This document shows positions 52,471-63,000 of a DNA stretch of 64,000 nt, in pieces. This DNA comes from Massilia sp. PAMC28688. GTDB lineage: Bacteria > Pseudomonadota > Gammaproteobacteria > Burkholderiales > Burkholderiaceae_D. The stretch spans positions 4,774,001-4,838,000 of the forward strand of contig NZ_CP080378.1 in the NCBI RefSeq assembly GCF_019443445.1, read 5' to 3'. Both the position numbers and the translations under genes were made by a program. The notes below the pieces were generated by a model. That model had not been told where the DNA came from, made no database searches, and saw nothing but the letters and a program-made list of their open reading frames with translations. Within the stretch, counting starts at the first letter, position 1. Every line of letters begins with the position of its first letter.

Positions 52471-54155
52471 TGCGCGCCGCCTGAGGTCTTATCAAACTTG
52501 AGGCCAAGTACCCGGATATTGTCGGCGCTCAAGCCAGTGACGCGACCGGTCTTGTCGCGCATAAACCGGATCAGCTCCGTGCCAGCGCGAAAGCCATCCT
52601 GAAACACTGGAATCATCGGCGTATCGGCTGCGCGAACAGTCTGAATCGCCAGTTCGCCATCCTTGAGCACGACGGTCCAGGTAGCGCCAATTTCCTGGCT
52701 TGTATAAGTCCCGAGGTATGCCTGGCGTTCGACATCACGCGACGAGACCGGCACCACTTTGGTGAACTCGGAAGGCTCGCCATTGACGGGATGAAAACGC
52801 ATCTGCTTACCCGGGACCGGGAAGCTGAGAAACGCCGAGCTGCCTTCCACGTCAAAGCCACGCTCGTTCGAGGACAGTTCACTGCGGCTTTTTTCGTTTC
52901 TGACGTACCAGAGCTTGCCGTCGGAGATCTCGATGCGGCGGATAGACTGATCAAACCGCTCAACGTACGTTCCGGCGATACGGGCCGTGTCCGGTCTATT
53001 GGCTCCCGCAGAAATCGCCGCAGTGCGAGTCGCGACCGCTGGACGCTGGGTGAAGTCGAGCTTATCGGCCAAGTACAGGTGGCTCACTCTACGCGCCAGG
53101 TTATCGACCCCGTTATAGCTGTTATTGCAAAGCACTGCGACCGAAAAGTGCAAATCGGGCAGGCGTAGCAGCTGCGACGCATAGCCGGCAGTGTTGCCGC
53201 CGTGATGGATCAGCGTCTGCCCGCCGAATCGGTCGACAAACAGGCCCTGCGCGTAATTGAGCTCAACGCCATCCCGGCGCCTTGATTTTTTTTGCATCTG
53301 CGTGAACACACTGGTATTGCCGACAACCGGTACATAAAAATTGCGATCCCACTTCGCTAGGTCGCCGATCGTGCTCAGGACGCGCGACTCGCCCACGTGC
53401 TCCCAGTTATTCATTGAAAGGGAAAAACCTTCGCTGGCTGACTTCTTATAAGCGCTAGCGAGATGCGGCACGATCTCATCGAAGTGTTCACCGATACGCG
53501 TCTGATGCATTCCCACCGGAGCAAAAATGCGCTCTTTCATAAATTCACCGAAAGGGCGCTGACTCACCTTCGCGACGATACGCGCCAAGAGAAAATAGTT
53601 CGTATTGCTGTACATGAAGTGTGTGCCAGGGGCGAAATTCAGCGCCTTTTGCTTTGAAATGAGGGCCATCCCCTCATCCGCAGAACGGTAGTCGCTTTCC
53701 AGGATGCCTGTTCCCATTGTCATGAGGACGGTATTGTCACGCAAGCCGCTGGTGTGCTGCAGCAAGTCACGTACGGTGATGACTTGGACATAGGCCGGAA
53801 TCTCGGGAAGCCAAGTCCGTACGTCATCGTCCAGACTGAGTTTTCCTTCGCTCACTAACAGCAAAACTGCCGCCGCGGTAAACTGTTTGGAAGTGGAGCC
53901 GATGTTAAACACTGTCTGTTGCGGGTCGATCGGTACGTCGTGTTCCAAGTTGGCCAGACCGTATCCTTTCTCGTAGATCAGCTTACCGTCGCGGATGACA
54001 CCGACCGCGCAACCCGGGGCGCCCGGCTTTGCAAACTCAGCAAAGATTTGGTCGACGCCCTGTTGCAGCGCTAATGAGTCAGAGCTGGCGTTGGCAAGAG
54101 AAGCGAAGCCGTACAGGAAAGCTGCGATTGTTACTTGAGTGCGAGATGTGGGCAT
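52446..54155 (-). CDS. Secreted serine hydrolase, class C beta-lactamase fold
   Basis: 569 residues. Signal peptide to about residue 23. Catalytic motifs of the beta-lactamase/D-peptidase superfamily: SxxK as STSK (Ser87-Lys90), YxN as YSN (Tyr182-Asn184), and HHGGN (His317-318) in place of KTG. The C-terminal 170 residues form a separate beta-rich domain (VERFDQSIRRIEISDGKLWY, YLGTYTSQEIGATWTVVLKD), as in the EstB/LACTB-like serine hydrolases. Probable esterase or D-amino-peptidase in the periplasm; a true beta-lactamase role is not implied. It is the only intact gene inside the inverted-repeat element, transcribed inward from the right end. Confidence 0.88.
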   Translation of the reverse strand: MPTSRTQVTIAAFLYGFASLANASSDSLALQQGVDQIFAEFAKPGAPGCAVGVIRDGKLIYEKGYGLANLEHDVPIDPQQTVFNIGSTSKQFTAAAVLLLVSEGKLSLDDDVRTWLPEIPAYVQVITVRDLLQHTSGLRDNTVLMTMGTGILESDYRSADEGMALISKQKALNFAPGTHFMYSNTNYFLLARIVAKVSQRPFGEFMKERIFAPVGMHQTRIGEHFDEIVPHLASAYKKSASEGFSLSMNNWEHVGESRVLSTIGDLAKWDRNFYVPVVGNTSVFTQMQKKSRRRDGVELNYAQGLFVDRFGGQTLIHHGGNTAGYASQLLRLPDLHFSVAVLCNNSYNGVDNLARRVSHLYLADKLDFTQRPAVATRTAAISAGANRPDTARIAGTYVERFDQSIRRIEISDGKLWYVRNEKSRSELSSNERGFDVEGSSAFLSFPVPGKQMRFHPVNGEPSEFTKVVPVSSRDVERQAYLGTYTSQEIGATWTVVLKDGELAIQTVRAADTPMIPVFQDGFRAGTELIRFMRDKTGRVTGLSADNIRVLGLKFDKTSGGAQPSGRQGR

Positions 54156-54530
54156 GTAAGGAATTCAGACGTGATGACGTACTGGAGGCAATGAAGGCGG
54201 CGTAAAACGACAAACCGTTCACCGAAACTGGAAGAGCGTGACCATTATAACAATAGTTGGCGTTGGAGGAATGCCAGACTAAGCCCATCGACGGTCGCCC
54301 GCTCATCGTGCCACCCCTGCTGTAGACCGGCAACGCGATCGTGGCCGCCTGGTTTAAGCCGGTTAATCAAAAGATAGAACGCCGCTCAGGAACGGCTTAC
54401 ATGTCCGCTTGGGGCGTAACCGGTCATCCCCAAGTTGCTGACGCTGCCGATGCCGCCGGGGGGCGCTAGTGAAATATTATGAAAAGCAAAATTAGCTTGT
54501 GGCCCGCTACGTACGGCGTTTTAGACGGCA
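54156..54530. other. Non-coding DNA of the mobile element upstream of the hydrolase gene
   Basis: About 375 bases, AT-richer, with no recognisable gene. It should contain the hydrolase promoter; no strong consensus is seen. Confidence 0.45.
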
Positions 54531-54531
54531 G

Positions 54532-54601
54532 CTTTCCATAAGCATCTGCTTTTCATAAGAACGGTTATGCTCAGCTGAACATAACCGTTCCACTGCACCT
54601 C
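54532..54601 (-). repeat. Right terminal inverted repeat of the 51.6-54.6 kb element
   Basis: Reverse complement starts GAGGTGCAGTGGAACGGTTA and continues TGTTCAGCTGAGCATAACCG, then TTCTTATGAAAAGCAGATGC. Arms CGGTTATG and CATAACCG are perfect here. Three NTTATG motifs follow. The outermost bases overlap the stop codon of the MerR gene (54600-54602). Confidence 0.8.
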
Positions 54602-55148
54602 AGCCCCCTGAACTGCCAGCAATCGCGGACGCTTGCGCCCCCCCGGCGCCGCTCGATTGGCGAATCCTGGCCACATCGGACTCCGAGATGCCAAGCGAGA
54701 GGAGAAATGTCCTGTGGGCGTCAGGATTCTGGCGCTCGAACACGGCGTGCCAGCGGTGCATGGCCGCGTCGTTCAGGCTGGTGGTGCTGAGGAGCTCGTC
54801 AATTGTTTCCGGCTCGAGGGCGGCATCGGCACTCTGCAGGCGCAGCAGTGCGTCGCGCTGCTCCTTGAGGAGCCGGATCGTATGATTGATGTCGCTGATG
54901 CGGCGCGCGATCTGTTCCGGCTCGCTGGCACCGGCCATGAGGGCACGGATCGCGTCCAGCGTGAGGCCGGTGGCGCGATAGTAGGCGATCTGGCGCACGC
55001 GCGCCAGCTCCCGCCCGCTGTACAGGCGGTAGCCGGCGTCACTGCGCCCGGCCGGTGCCAGCAGGCCGACCTGCTCGTAATATTGAATGGTGGTGCGGGG
55101 CAGGCCCGCTTCACTGGCCAGCTGGCCAACCGTCATCATGCCGCCCAT
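54600..55148 (-). CDS. MerR-family transcriptional regulator
   Basis: 182 residues from ATG 55148, chosen for the AGGAGG five bases upstream; the frame is open to 55334. HTH MMTVGQLASEAGLPRTTIQYYEQVGLLAPAGRS and the usual YRLYSGRELARVRQIAYYRATGLTLDAIRAL dimer-linking helix follow. A non-metal MerR type: no conserved Cys pair. It is 22 bases downstream of the MFS gene, probably in the aroC-MFS-merR unit. Its last codons merge with the mobile-element edge; the C-terminus AIAGSSGG may have been altered by that insertion. Confidence 0.85.
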   Translation of the reverse strand: MGGMMTVGQLASEAGLPRTTIQYYEQVGLLAPAGRSDAGYRLYSGRELARVRQIAYYRATGLTLDAIRALMAGASEPEQIARRISDINHTIRLLKEQRDALLRLQSADAALEPETIDELLSTTSLNDAAMHRWHAVFERQNPDAHRTFLLSLGISESDVARIRQSSGAGGAQASAIAGSSGG

Positions 55149-55170
55149 GGCATCCTCCTGTTTTCCCATA

Positions 55171-56322
55171 TCATAAGCCTGTTTTACCCTGCCGGCGGAA
55201 AGAATAGCTGGCCGCCGCCGCGCCCGCGACGCACAGCCCGGCCGCCACATAAAACATGGGCTGCGGCCCGATGCTGTCCCAGCAGGCAGTGAGCAGCAGG
55301 CCGCCCACACTGCAGCCAATCCCGTACCCCACACTCATGTACAGCGCCTGCCCGCTGGCCTGCAGCGGCCCGGCAAACCAGCGCTGCATGGCGATCACGG
55401 TCGCGCTGTGATGCGCGGCGAAGGTGGAGGCATGCAGCAGCTGGGCCATGACCAGGATCCACAGCACGCCCGGGAAAGCGCCGGTGATGACAAAGCGCAG
55501 GGCGGCCAGGGCAAAGGCACTGAGCATGAGCCGCCTGGCTCCGAAGCGGGCAAAGAACGGTGCCTGAAAGTAGAAGAACAGGACCTCGGCCACCACGCCG
55601 AGCGCCCACATGGCGCCGATGACGACCTTGCTGTAGCCGGCGCGCTCCAGGTACAGCGAATAGAAGGCGTACAGCGCCATGTGGGCGCCGCACATGAGGG
55701 CGGACGACAGGAAGAAGCTGGCCACTTCCGGCTTTTTCAGCACGCTCCACAGGGGCGGCTTTTCGTGCATGGCGTGCAGCGGCGCCCCGTCCCTGATCGG
55801 CAGGCTGGCCGCCACCACGGCCAGCAGCAGGAAGCAGCAAAACCCGAGCAGCGCCTGCACCCCGAACCACTCGAAGAAGTAGCCGGCACCGACGACGGCG
55901 GCCACAAAGCCGAGCGAACCCCACAGGCGCATCTTGCCGTAGCCGGACAGGTCGCCCCGCATTTCGGCCAGCATCAACGCTTCCATGAGCGGACTTTGGG
56001 CGCTGGTAAACAGGTTCACCAGCAGCATGATGGCGACCAGCTGAAAATAGGTATCGGCGAAATACAGCAGTGCGAACGACAGCAGTGCCCCGCATGCGGT
56101 CAGGCGCAGCGTGCCGGCGCGCCGGCCGTTGCGGTCGGCCAGCCAGCCCCACAGGTTGGGGCCGACAATGCGCATCACGGGAATGAGCGACATCAGCACC
56201 CCGATCTGGGGCACCGTCATGCCACGCGCGGCAAAGTACAGGGTGGCGTAGGTGCCGAAGGTGCCGGCGTAGGCGTAATAGGCGAACAGGAACAGCGAAA
56301 AATTGAACGCCTGCCTGGGCAT
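55171..56322 (-). CDS. MFS transporter (HcaT / PPP-transporter-like)
   Basis: 383 residues with 11-12 transmembrane helices. Typical of the MFS_1-like group that includes E. coli HcaT (3-phenylpropionate) and YajR relatives: GVLMSLIPVMRIVGPNLWGWLADRNGRR carries the motif A-like loop. In Burkholderiales this gene frequently follows aroC, as here (12 bases). The substrate is unknown. Confidence 0.85.
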   Translation of the reverse strand: MPRQAFNFSLFLFAYYAYAGTFGTYATLYFAARGMTVPQIGVLMSLIPVMRIVGPNLWGWLADRNGRRAGTLRLTACGALLSFALLYFADTYFQLVAIMLLVNLFTSAQSPLMEALMLAEMRGDLSGYGKMRLWGSLGFVAAVVGAGYFFEWFGVQALLGFCCFLLLAVVAASLPIRDGAPLHAMHEKPPLWSVLKKPEVASFFLSSALMCGAHMALYAFYSLYLERAGYSKVVIGAMWALGVVAEVLFFYFQAPFFARFGARRLMLSAFALAALRFVITGAFPGVLWILVMAQLLHASTFAAHHSATVIAMQRWFAGPLQASGQALYMSVGYGIGCSVGGLLLTACWDSIGPQPMFYVAAGLCVAGAAAASYSFRRQGKTGL

Positions 56323-56334
56323 GGCTCGCCCGCG

Positions 56335-57429
56335 TTACGCGATGGCGGGGGTGCTTACCTTGACGTCGCCGCACTGGGCGCGGTGCATGAGCGCATGGTC
56401 CATGATGACCAGGGCCAGCATGGCCTCGGCAATCGGGGTGGCGCGGATGCCCACGCAGGGGTCGTGGCGGCCAAAGGTTTCGACCGAGACCGGTTCGCCG
56501 GCCTTGTTGATCGACTGGCGCGGGGTGCGGATGGACGAAGTCGGCTTGATGGCGATCGATACCGTAATGTCCTGGCCGGTTGAAATGCCGCCCAGCACGC
56601 CGCCGGCATTGTTGCCGATGAAGCCGCCTGGCGTGAGCTGGTCGCCATGCTCGGAACCGCGCTGCGCCACCGAGGCAAAGCCGGCGCCGATTTCCACGCC
56701 CTTGACGGCATTGATGCCCATCATGGCGTACGCAATGTCGGCGTCGAGTTTGTCGTAAATGGGCTGGCCCAGGCCCACCGGGACATGCTGGGCCACCACG
56801 TCGATGCGCGCGCCGATGGAGTCACCGTCGCGCCGCAGCGCATCCATTGCCTCTTCCATGTGGGTGATCAGGGCGCTGTCGGCGCTGGCGGCAAAGAACG
56901 GATTGGCATGGACGTGGTCAAACGACTGGAACGGCACGGCGATCTCGCCCAGCTGGCTCATGCAACCCTTGAATACGGTGCCATATTGCTCGAACAACCA
57001 CTTCTTGGCCACGGCCGCCGCACCCACCACCGGCGCCGTCAGGCGCGCCGAAGAGCGCCCTCCCCCGCGCGGGTCGCGCACGCCGTACTTGTGCCAGTAA
57101 GTGTAGTCGGCGTGGCCGGGACGGAAGCTTTCCACGATATTGCCGTAATCCTTGCTGCGCTGGTCCTGGTTGCGAATGAGCAGCATGATGGGCGTGCCGG
57201 TTGTCTTGCCTTCGTACACGCCGGACAGGATTTCGACCGTGTCCGCTTCCTGGCGCTGGGTTACGTGGCGCGAGGTGCCGGGTTTGCGGCGGTCCAGGTC
57301 CGGCTGGATGTCCGCTTCCGACAATGCCAGGCCCGGGGGGCAGCCATCAATAATGCAGCCAATCGCGGGGCCGTGCGACTCGCCAAAGGTGGTAACGGTA
57401 AACAGCTTGCCAAATGTATTGCCGGACAT
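56335..57429 (-). CDS. aroC: Chorismate synthase
   Basis: 364 residues. It converts 5-enolpyruvylshikimate-3-phosphate to chorismate with reduced FMN. Signature blocks: [19 protein letters not shown] near residue 13, [20 protein letters not shown] near residue 103, GGRSSARLT next, and [20 protein letters not shown] near the end. Complete and normal in length. Confidence 0.97.
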   Translation of the reverse strand: MSGNTFGKLFTVTTFGESHGPAIGCIIDGCPPGLALSEADIQPDLDRRKPGTSRHVTQRQEADTVEILSGVYEGKTTGTPIMLLIRNQDQRSKDYGNIVESFRPGHADYTYWHKYGVRDPRGGGRSSARLTAPVVGAAAVAKKWLFEQYGTVFKGCMSQLGEIAVPFQSFDHVHANPFFAASADSALITHMEEAMDALRRDGDSIGARIDVVAQHVPVGLGQPIYDKLDADIAYAMMGINAVKGVEIGAGFASVAQRGSEHGDQLTPGGFIGNNAGGVLGGISTGQDITVSIAIKPTSSIRTPRQSINKAGEPVSVETFGRHDPCVGIRATPIAEAMLALVIMDHALMHRAQCGDVKVSTPAIA

Positions 57430-57649
57430 GGTAGGGGAAGAAGTGTCGAAAAGTTCATTCTACCAGCGATGGCGCCCGCGCTGTGGCGGCGGTGCCCGCA
57501 GAGCGCCGGGCGCAGCCTGGTCCGTATATAACGGGCGACAGCTTTTGTCCAGTGCCCTTGCCATCCCTGGTTTTTCTCATCGTTAACTCGCGCAGGACGC
57601 TGATTTCGTGGCATGCTAGCAAAAAGCGCATTTCTGGAGAAGCAAGCCC

Positions 57650-59908
57650 ATGCCCCCATCGAGCACGCCCCTGGACCGTGCCAAGGACGATCACGACAAC
57701 CTGGAATTTCTGGAAGAGCACCCGGCGTCGCTGGACGCTGACGGCATGCCCGGCGTGTGGCGGGTGATGATCATCGACGACGACGAAGATGTGCATTCCA
57801 CCACCACCTTCGCGCTTGGCAACCTGGACATGCAAAACCGTCCGCTGGAATTCGTGCACGCCTATTCTGCGGCCCAGGCGCGCGAACTGCTGCGTACCGA
57901 GCCCGACATTGCCGTCATCCTGCTCGACGTGGTCATGGAACAGGACGACGCCGGCCTGCACCTGGTGCGCTACATCCGCGAAACGCTCAAGCTGGCCGAC
58001 GTGCGCATCATCCTGCGCACCGGCCAGCCCGGCTACGCCCCGGAAATCGACGCCATCCGCGACTTCGACATCAACGATTACAAGACCAAGTCCGAGCTCA
58101 CCCGCATCAAGCTGTACACCACGGTGACCTCGGCCATCCGTTCCTACGAACAGATCCGCGCCATCAGCAGCAGCCGCCGCGGCCTGGACCAGATCGTGCG
58201 CGCCAGTACCGAGCTGATGTCCCTGCATGGGGTACAGAATTTCGCGGCCGGGGTGCTGACCCAGGCCGCCGAGATCCTGCAAATGCCGGCCAACGGGGTC
58301 CTGGTGGTGCAGGAAGACGCTGCCGCCCACAAGGAACTGTCGATCATGGCCACGGCCGGGGCTGCCCGGCGCCTGGGCAATGGGCGCCTGACCGCGCGCG
58401 AAGACGTGCAGATCCACGCCATCATCACGCGCACCCTGGCCCAGCGGCGCAACATCTACGAACAGCATGTCGTGAGCCTGTATTTCGCGGGCAAGTCGGC
58501 CCGCGATTTCGTTGCCTGCCTGACCCTCACACGCTCCCTGAGCGATATCGACCGGCGCCTGCTTGACGTGTTTGCGGCCAATGTCTCGGTCGGCCTGGAC
58601 AATGTGGAACTGGTCAGCCACCTGCATAACGCCGCCTTTTACGACCAGCTCTCCAAGCTGCCCAACCGCACCCGGCTGGTCGAGATCCTCGACGCCACCC
58701 TGGCCGGCCCGGCGCGCGACGACACCACCCTGTCGCTGGTGGACCTGGACCATTTTGCCGAAACCAATGACGCCCTGGGCCACCAGTTTGGCGACACGCT
58801 GCTGGTCGCGGTGGCCGCGCGCCTGCAGGCATGCCTGGGCAAGCAGCTGACGGTGGCGCGCATCGGCGGCGACATCTTTGCCGTGCTGGGCGAAGCCGAT
58901 GCGGTCAATCCGGCGCGCATCCTGGCCCAGTTTGAAACCCCGTTTTCCATCGAGGGCCAGGATGTGCGCCTCTCCGCCACGCTGGGCCTGGTACGCCTGG
59001 GCGAACATGACGGCAGCGGGGCAGACGCCCTCAAGGATGCCGATATTGCCTTGAAGCGCGCCAAGACCCAGCAGCGCGCCGGCCACTTTTATTTTTCGCG
59101 CAGCATGGGCGTGGAAATCCGCGAGCGCGTGCGCCTCATGCATGCACTGCGCACGGGCTTTGCCAGCGGCGAACTGTTCGTCGTGTACCAGCCACAGATC
59201 GACCTGGCCACCCGCCGCCCGGTGGGGGCCGAAGCCCTGCTGCGCTGGCGCATGGCCGATGGCACCTTCATTTCGCCCGACCGCTTCATCCCCATTGCCG
59301 AGTATTCGGGCCTGATCATCGATATTGGCGAATGGGTGCTGCGCTCGGCCTGCCAGGAAGTGGTGCGCCTGCGCGAGGCCGGCCACCGCGACTTCACGAT
59401 GTCGGTCAATGTGTCGCAGGTGCAGTTCCGCCATCCTTTCTTCCTCGATATGCTGCAGGCCGCCCTGCACGACACCAAGGCGCCGCCTGAATTCATCGAA
59501 CTGGAAATCACCGAATCGATGGCCATGGAAGAGCCCGATCTGCTGATCAGGATGCTGGCCCAGGTCAAGCATACCGGGGTTTCCATTGCCATTGACGACT
59601 TCGGCACCGGCTTTTCTTCCCTGTCCTACCTGCAGCGCCTGCAGGTGGACCGGCTCAAGATCGACCGCGCTTTCGTGACCGAGATCACCGGTTCCGCGCG
59701 CGGCAGCAGCATTGCCGAAATGGTCATCCAGCTCGGACGCAACCTGGGCCTGTCGATTGTGGCCGAGGGGGTGGAAGACGAGCGCCAGGCCCAGATCCTG
59801 CGTTCACTGGGCTGTCCGCTGGCCCAAGGCTTCCTGTTTGCACGGCCCATGCCCGCACCGGCCCTGTACGAGTGGCTCAGCGCCGATGCCCTGAACCGGG
59901 TGGCCTGA
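57650..59908 (+). CDS. Response regulator with DUF3369, degenerate GGDEF and EAL domains
   Basis: 752 residues. Receiver at about 38-160 (MIIDDDEDVHS; acceptor Asp93 in ILLDVVMEQDD), then DUF3369/GAF-like (about 170-310), GGDEF at about 320-470 with GGDIF in place of GGDEF (so probably inactive as a cyclase), and EAL (about 490-740) with intact GAEALLRW, NVSQVQF, LEITESMAM, IDDFGTGFSSLSYL, LKIDRAF and AEGVEDERQA. It is therefore probably a phosphodiesterase switched by phosphorylation. GGAGA site upstream of ATG 57650. Confidence 0.92.
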   Translation: MPPSSTPLDRAKDDHDNLEFLEEHPASLDADGMPGVWRVMIIDDDEDVHSTTTFALGNLDMQNRPLEFVHAYSAAQARELLRTEPDIAVILLDVVMEQDDAGLHLVRYIRETLKLADVRIILRTGQPGYAPEIDAIRDFDINDYKTKSELTRIKLYTTVTSAIRSYEQIRAISSSRRGLDQIVRASTELMSLHGVQNFAAGVLTQAAEILQMPANGVLVVQEDAAAHKELSIMATAGAARRLGNGRLTAREDVQIHAIITRTLAQRRNIYEQHVVSLYFAGKSARDFVACLTLTRSLSDIDRRLLDVFAANVSVGLDNVELVSHLHNAAFYDQLSKLPNRTRLVEILDATLAGPARDDTTLSLVDLDHFAETNDALGHQFGDTLLVAVAARLQACLGKQLTVARIGGDIFAVLGEADAVNPARILAQFETPFSIEGQDVRLSATLGLVRLGEHDGSGADALKDADIALKRAKTQQRAGHFYFSRSMGVEIRERVRLMHALRTGFASGELFVVYQPQIDLATRRPVGAEALLRWRMADGTFISPDRFIPIAEYSGLIIDIGEWVLRSACQEVVRLREAGHRDFTMSVNVSQVQFRHPFFLDMLQAALHDTKAPPEFIELEITESMAMEEPDLLIRMLAQVKHTGVSIAIDDFGTGFSSLSYLQRLQVDRLKIDRAFVTEITGSARGSSIAEMVIQLGRNLGLSIVAEGVEDERQAQILRSLGCPLAQGFLFARPMPAPALYEWLSADALNRVA

Positions 59909-60037
59909 CCTCGTATTTATGTTGCAGAGCGCCAACGCCCGCGTGCGTACGCGACGGGTTCGGCCGTGTCCCTGCCCTGTTGTGCCTTAAAATCGATACC
60001 AGCCCCGGCCATTGCCGGGCCACCTTCGGGACCTTGC

Positions 60038-63000
60038 ATGGGTAGGCACAATATTTCGCGTTTACTGGTACACGCTGCCGTGTGGCTGGCGGCGCTGTGC
60101 GCGTGCGCCCCCGCGTTTGCCCTCGACCCCGGCAAGGCCTTTCATCATTACGTGCGCAACACCTGGTCGATCCAGCATGGCTTGCCGCAAATTTCCGCCT
60201 CCGCCATCGTGCAAGATCATCAGGGCTACATCTGGGTGGCAACCCAGGCTGGCCTGGCGCGCTTCGATGGCGTGAAATTTACTAATTACGTGCCCGAAAC
60301 CCACCCGGGCCTGACCGGCCTGTGGGTCCGCACGCTGCTGGTGGACGGCCAGGGGCGCCTGTGGATCGGCACATACAAGGGCTTGTCGCTGTATCAAAAT
60401 GGCAGCTTCAGCGCCATTCCCACGGCCGACGGCGTGAAGTTTCCCACGGTCGACATCAATGCCATCCTGGAAGACCGGGGTGGCATTGTGGCGGCCACCA
60501 CCGACGGCCTGTTCGACCTGGTCGACGGCAAACTGGTGCACCGGGCCGGCAGCCCCGCACCGGCCACGAGCGTGATGCGCAATGGCGCCGGTCTATGGAT
60601 CGGCACGCTGGGCGCGGTGCACCGCCAGCAAGGCGCAGTCAACCAGGCCTTGCCCCTGCCGCAGGGCATGCAGACCGGCGTGGTGACGCGCCTGGCCGAC
60701 GCCCACGGCAAGGTCTGGGCCGGTACCAGCCTGGGCTTGATGGTCTTAAACGAAGGCCAATGGGAGCACGCCACCGACAGTCCCGTCCTGCGCACCTCGC
60801 CCATCACCATGCTGTACGAAGACAGCAACCGTACGCTGTGGGTGGCCAGCAATGCCGGCCTTGGCCGCCTGCGCGACGGCGTGCTGACCGAAGTGATCCC
60901 GGAAAAGCATCCCGCCGGCATCAAGGGCATCATTTCCGCGTTTGAAGACCGCGAGCGCAACCTGTGGATGGGCAGCCAGTGGCAGGGCCTGATCCGCCTG
61001 TGGAATGGCTCCACCCGCCGCCTGTCCACCACCGAAGGCTTGAACGATCCCATCGTGTGGTCCGTCGCACGGGGCCCCGACGGGCGTACCTGGGTGGGCA
61101 CCAATGACGGCTTGTCCGTATTTGCCGGCGGCCGCTTCACCACCGTCCTGCGGGGCGACCAGCTGCCCCATCCCCATGCCTACAATCTGCTGGCCGACGC
61201 CGACCGGATCTGGATCGGGACCCGGCGCGGACTGGTGATCTGGCAGGACGGCAAGGTCGTGGCGCCGCCGGAATACGCGCCCATGGCCTCCAGCCAGATC
61301 AACGGCATTGTGCGTGACAGCGACGGCGTGATGTGGTTCCCTACATCCGACGGCCTGTTCAGCCATGACGGCAGCGCCATGAAGCACTACGGCAAGGACG
61401 AGGGCTTGAATGACATCCGGGTGCGCCAGATTCGCGAACTGAAGGATGGCCGCTTGCTGGTGGCGACCCAGGATGGCTTGTACGAAAAACAGGGGGAGCG
61501 CCTGGTCCAGCTGGGCCTGAACACCGGCTTGCGCGGCAACCTCGATGTGACGGCAATTACCGAACTCAAGGGTGGCGAGATCGTCATCGGCACCCTGAGC
61601 GAAGAAATGTTCATGTTCAACGGCAAGCGCTGGACCAGGTTCGGCCGTGCCCAGGGTTTTCCGGCCAACACGCCTTTTTTTCTGACGGAAGACAATGCCG
61701 GCTATCTGTGGGCGGCAGGCATCCGTGGCATCACCCGCGCCCCGCTGGCGGAAATGCGCCAGGTCCAGGCCGGCAAAGCCAGCACGGCCTACGCCCAGAT
61801 GGTGATGAACGAGCGGGGCGACCGCCGCAGCGGCGAACAGGGTTTCTGTTGCAACGGCGCCGGCAATGCGAAGGGCTTCATCGATCCTGCCGGCGTGCTG
61901 TGGCTGCCAAGCCGCGATGGCGTGGTCACGGTCGACACGCTGGGCCTGCAGAAAAATGCCACGCCGCCCACTGCCGTGATCGAACGGGTGCGCGTGCTTG
62001 ACCAGTGGCAGGACGTGCGCGCCGCCCAGGCATACCACCTCGATTCAGAAGCGCGCGACCTGGCGTTTGAATTTACCGCCCTCAGTTTCCAGGACCCCGG
62101 CAGCGTGGTACTGCGCTACCGCTTGCTGGGCTACGACAAGGATTGGCGCGAGCTCGACGGCGGCATGCCGCGCGCGGTCAACTATACCAACCTGCCTCCC
62201 GGCAGTTACAGTTTCGAGATCAAGGCGAGCAACAATGCCGACGTGTGGAGCACGACCCCGGCCCGGCTCGACTTCACGATCGCGCCCCATTTTTACGAGA
62301 CGGGGTGGTTCAAGGCCCTGGTGGCGGCCATGCTGGCCGCCCTGGTCTACCTGGGCTACCTGTTGCAGCGGCGCGCCCACGAACGCCAGCGCGCCGAACT
62401 GGCGCAGCAGGTGGCCGAACGCACCCAGCAGCTGCACGTGGCCAATCTGGCCCTGGAACTGGCCAGCCAGACCGATCCGTTGACCGGCTTGCACAACCGC
62501 CGCTACCTGAGCAACCAGATTCCGGCCGACCTCGCCTTCTACGAGCGCGAAACGCGGCGCGGCAGCGAAGACAATACGCTGCTGTTCGCGCTGGTCGACA
62601 TCGACCATTTCAAGCGCATCAATGACACTTACGGCCACAAGGCCGGTGACCGGGTGCTGCAGCAAGTGTCGGAAGTGCTGCGGCGCCAGGTCCGGGTGGG
62701 CGACTACCTGGTGCGTTGGGGCGGCGAGGAATTCCTGCTGGTGTGCCGGCCCAGCACGGCCCAGTTCGTGCCGGTGCTGGGCGAGCGCATCCGCGAAGCC
62801 GTGGCCGGGCATTCATTCGACCTCGGCGACGGCGTGTATGTCTCGCTCACCTGCTCCATTGGCCTGGCCGAAAGCGGCCAGTTCCTGACCGGGCAGTACT
62901 CGGTAGGCTGGGAGCAACTGGTGGAACTGGCCGACGCGGCGCTGTACTGGGTCAAGGAAAACGGGCGCAACGGCTGGGCCGCGCTGCGCCCGAATCCGGA

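Noticed and set aside
52446..54155. Beta-lactamase resistance gene on the mobile element
   Set aside because: The fold and SxxK/YxN motifs are there, but HHGGN replaces KTG and a large extra domain is present, which fits an esterase/peptidase-type hydrolase rather than a true beta-lactamase.
57455..59572. 705-codon frame opposite the response regulator
   Set aside because: Antisense shadow with His/Gln-rich low complexity; the plus-strand gene has clear REC and EAL motifs.
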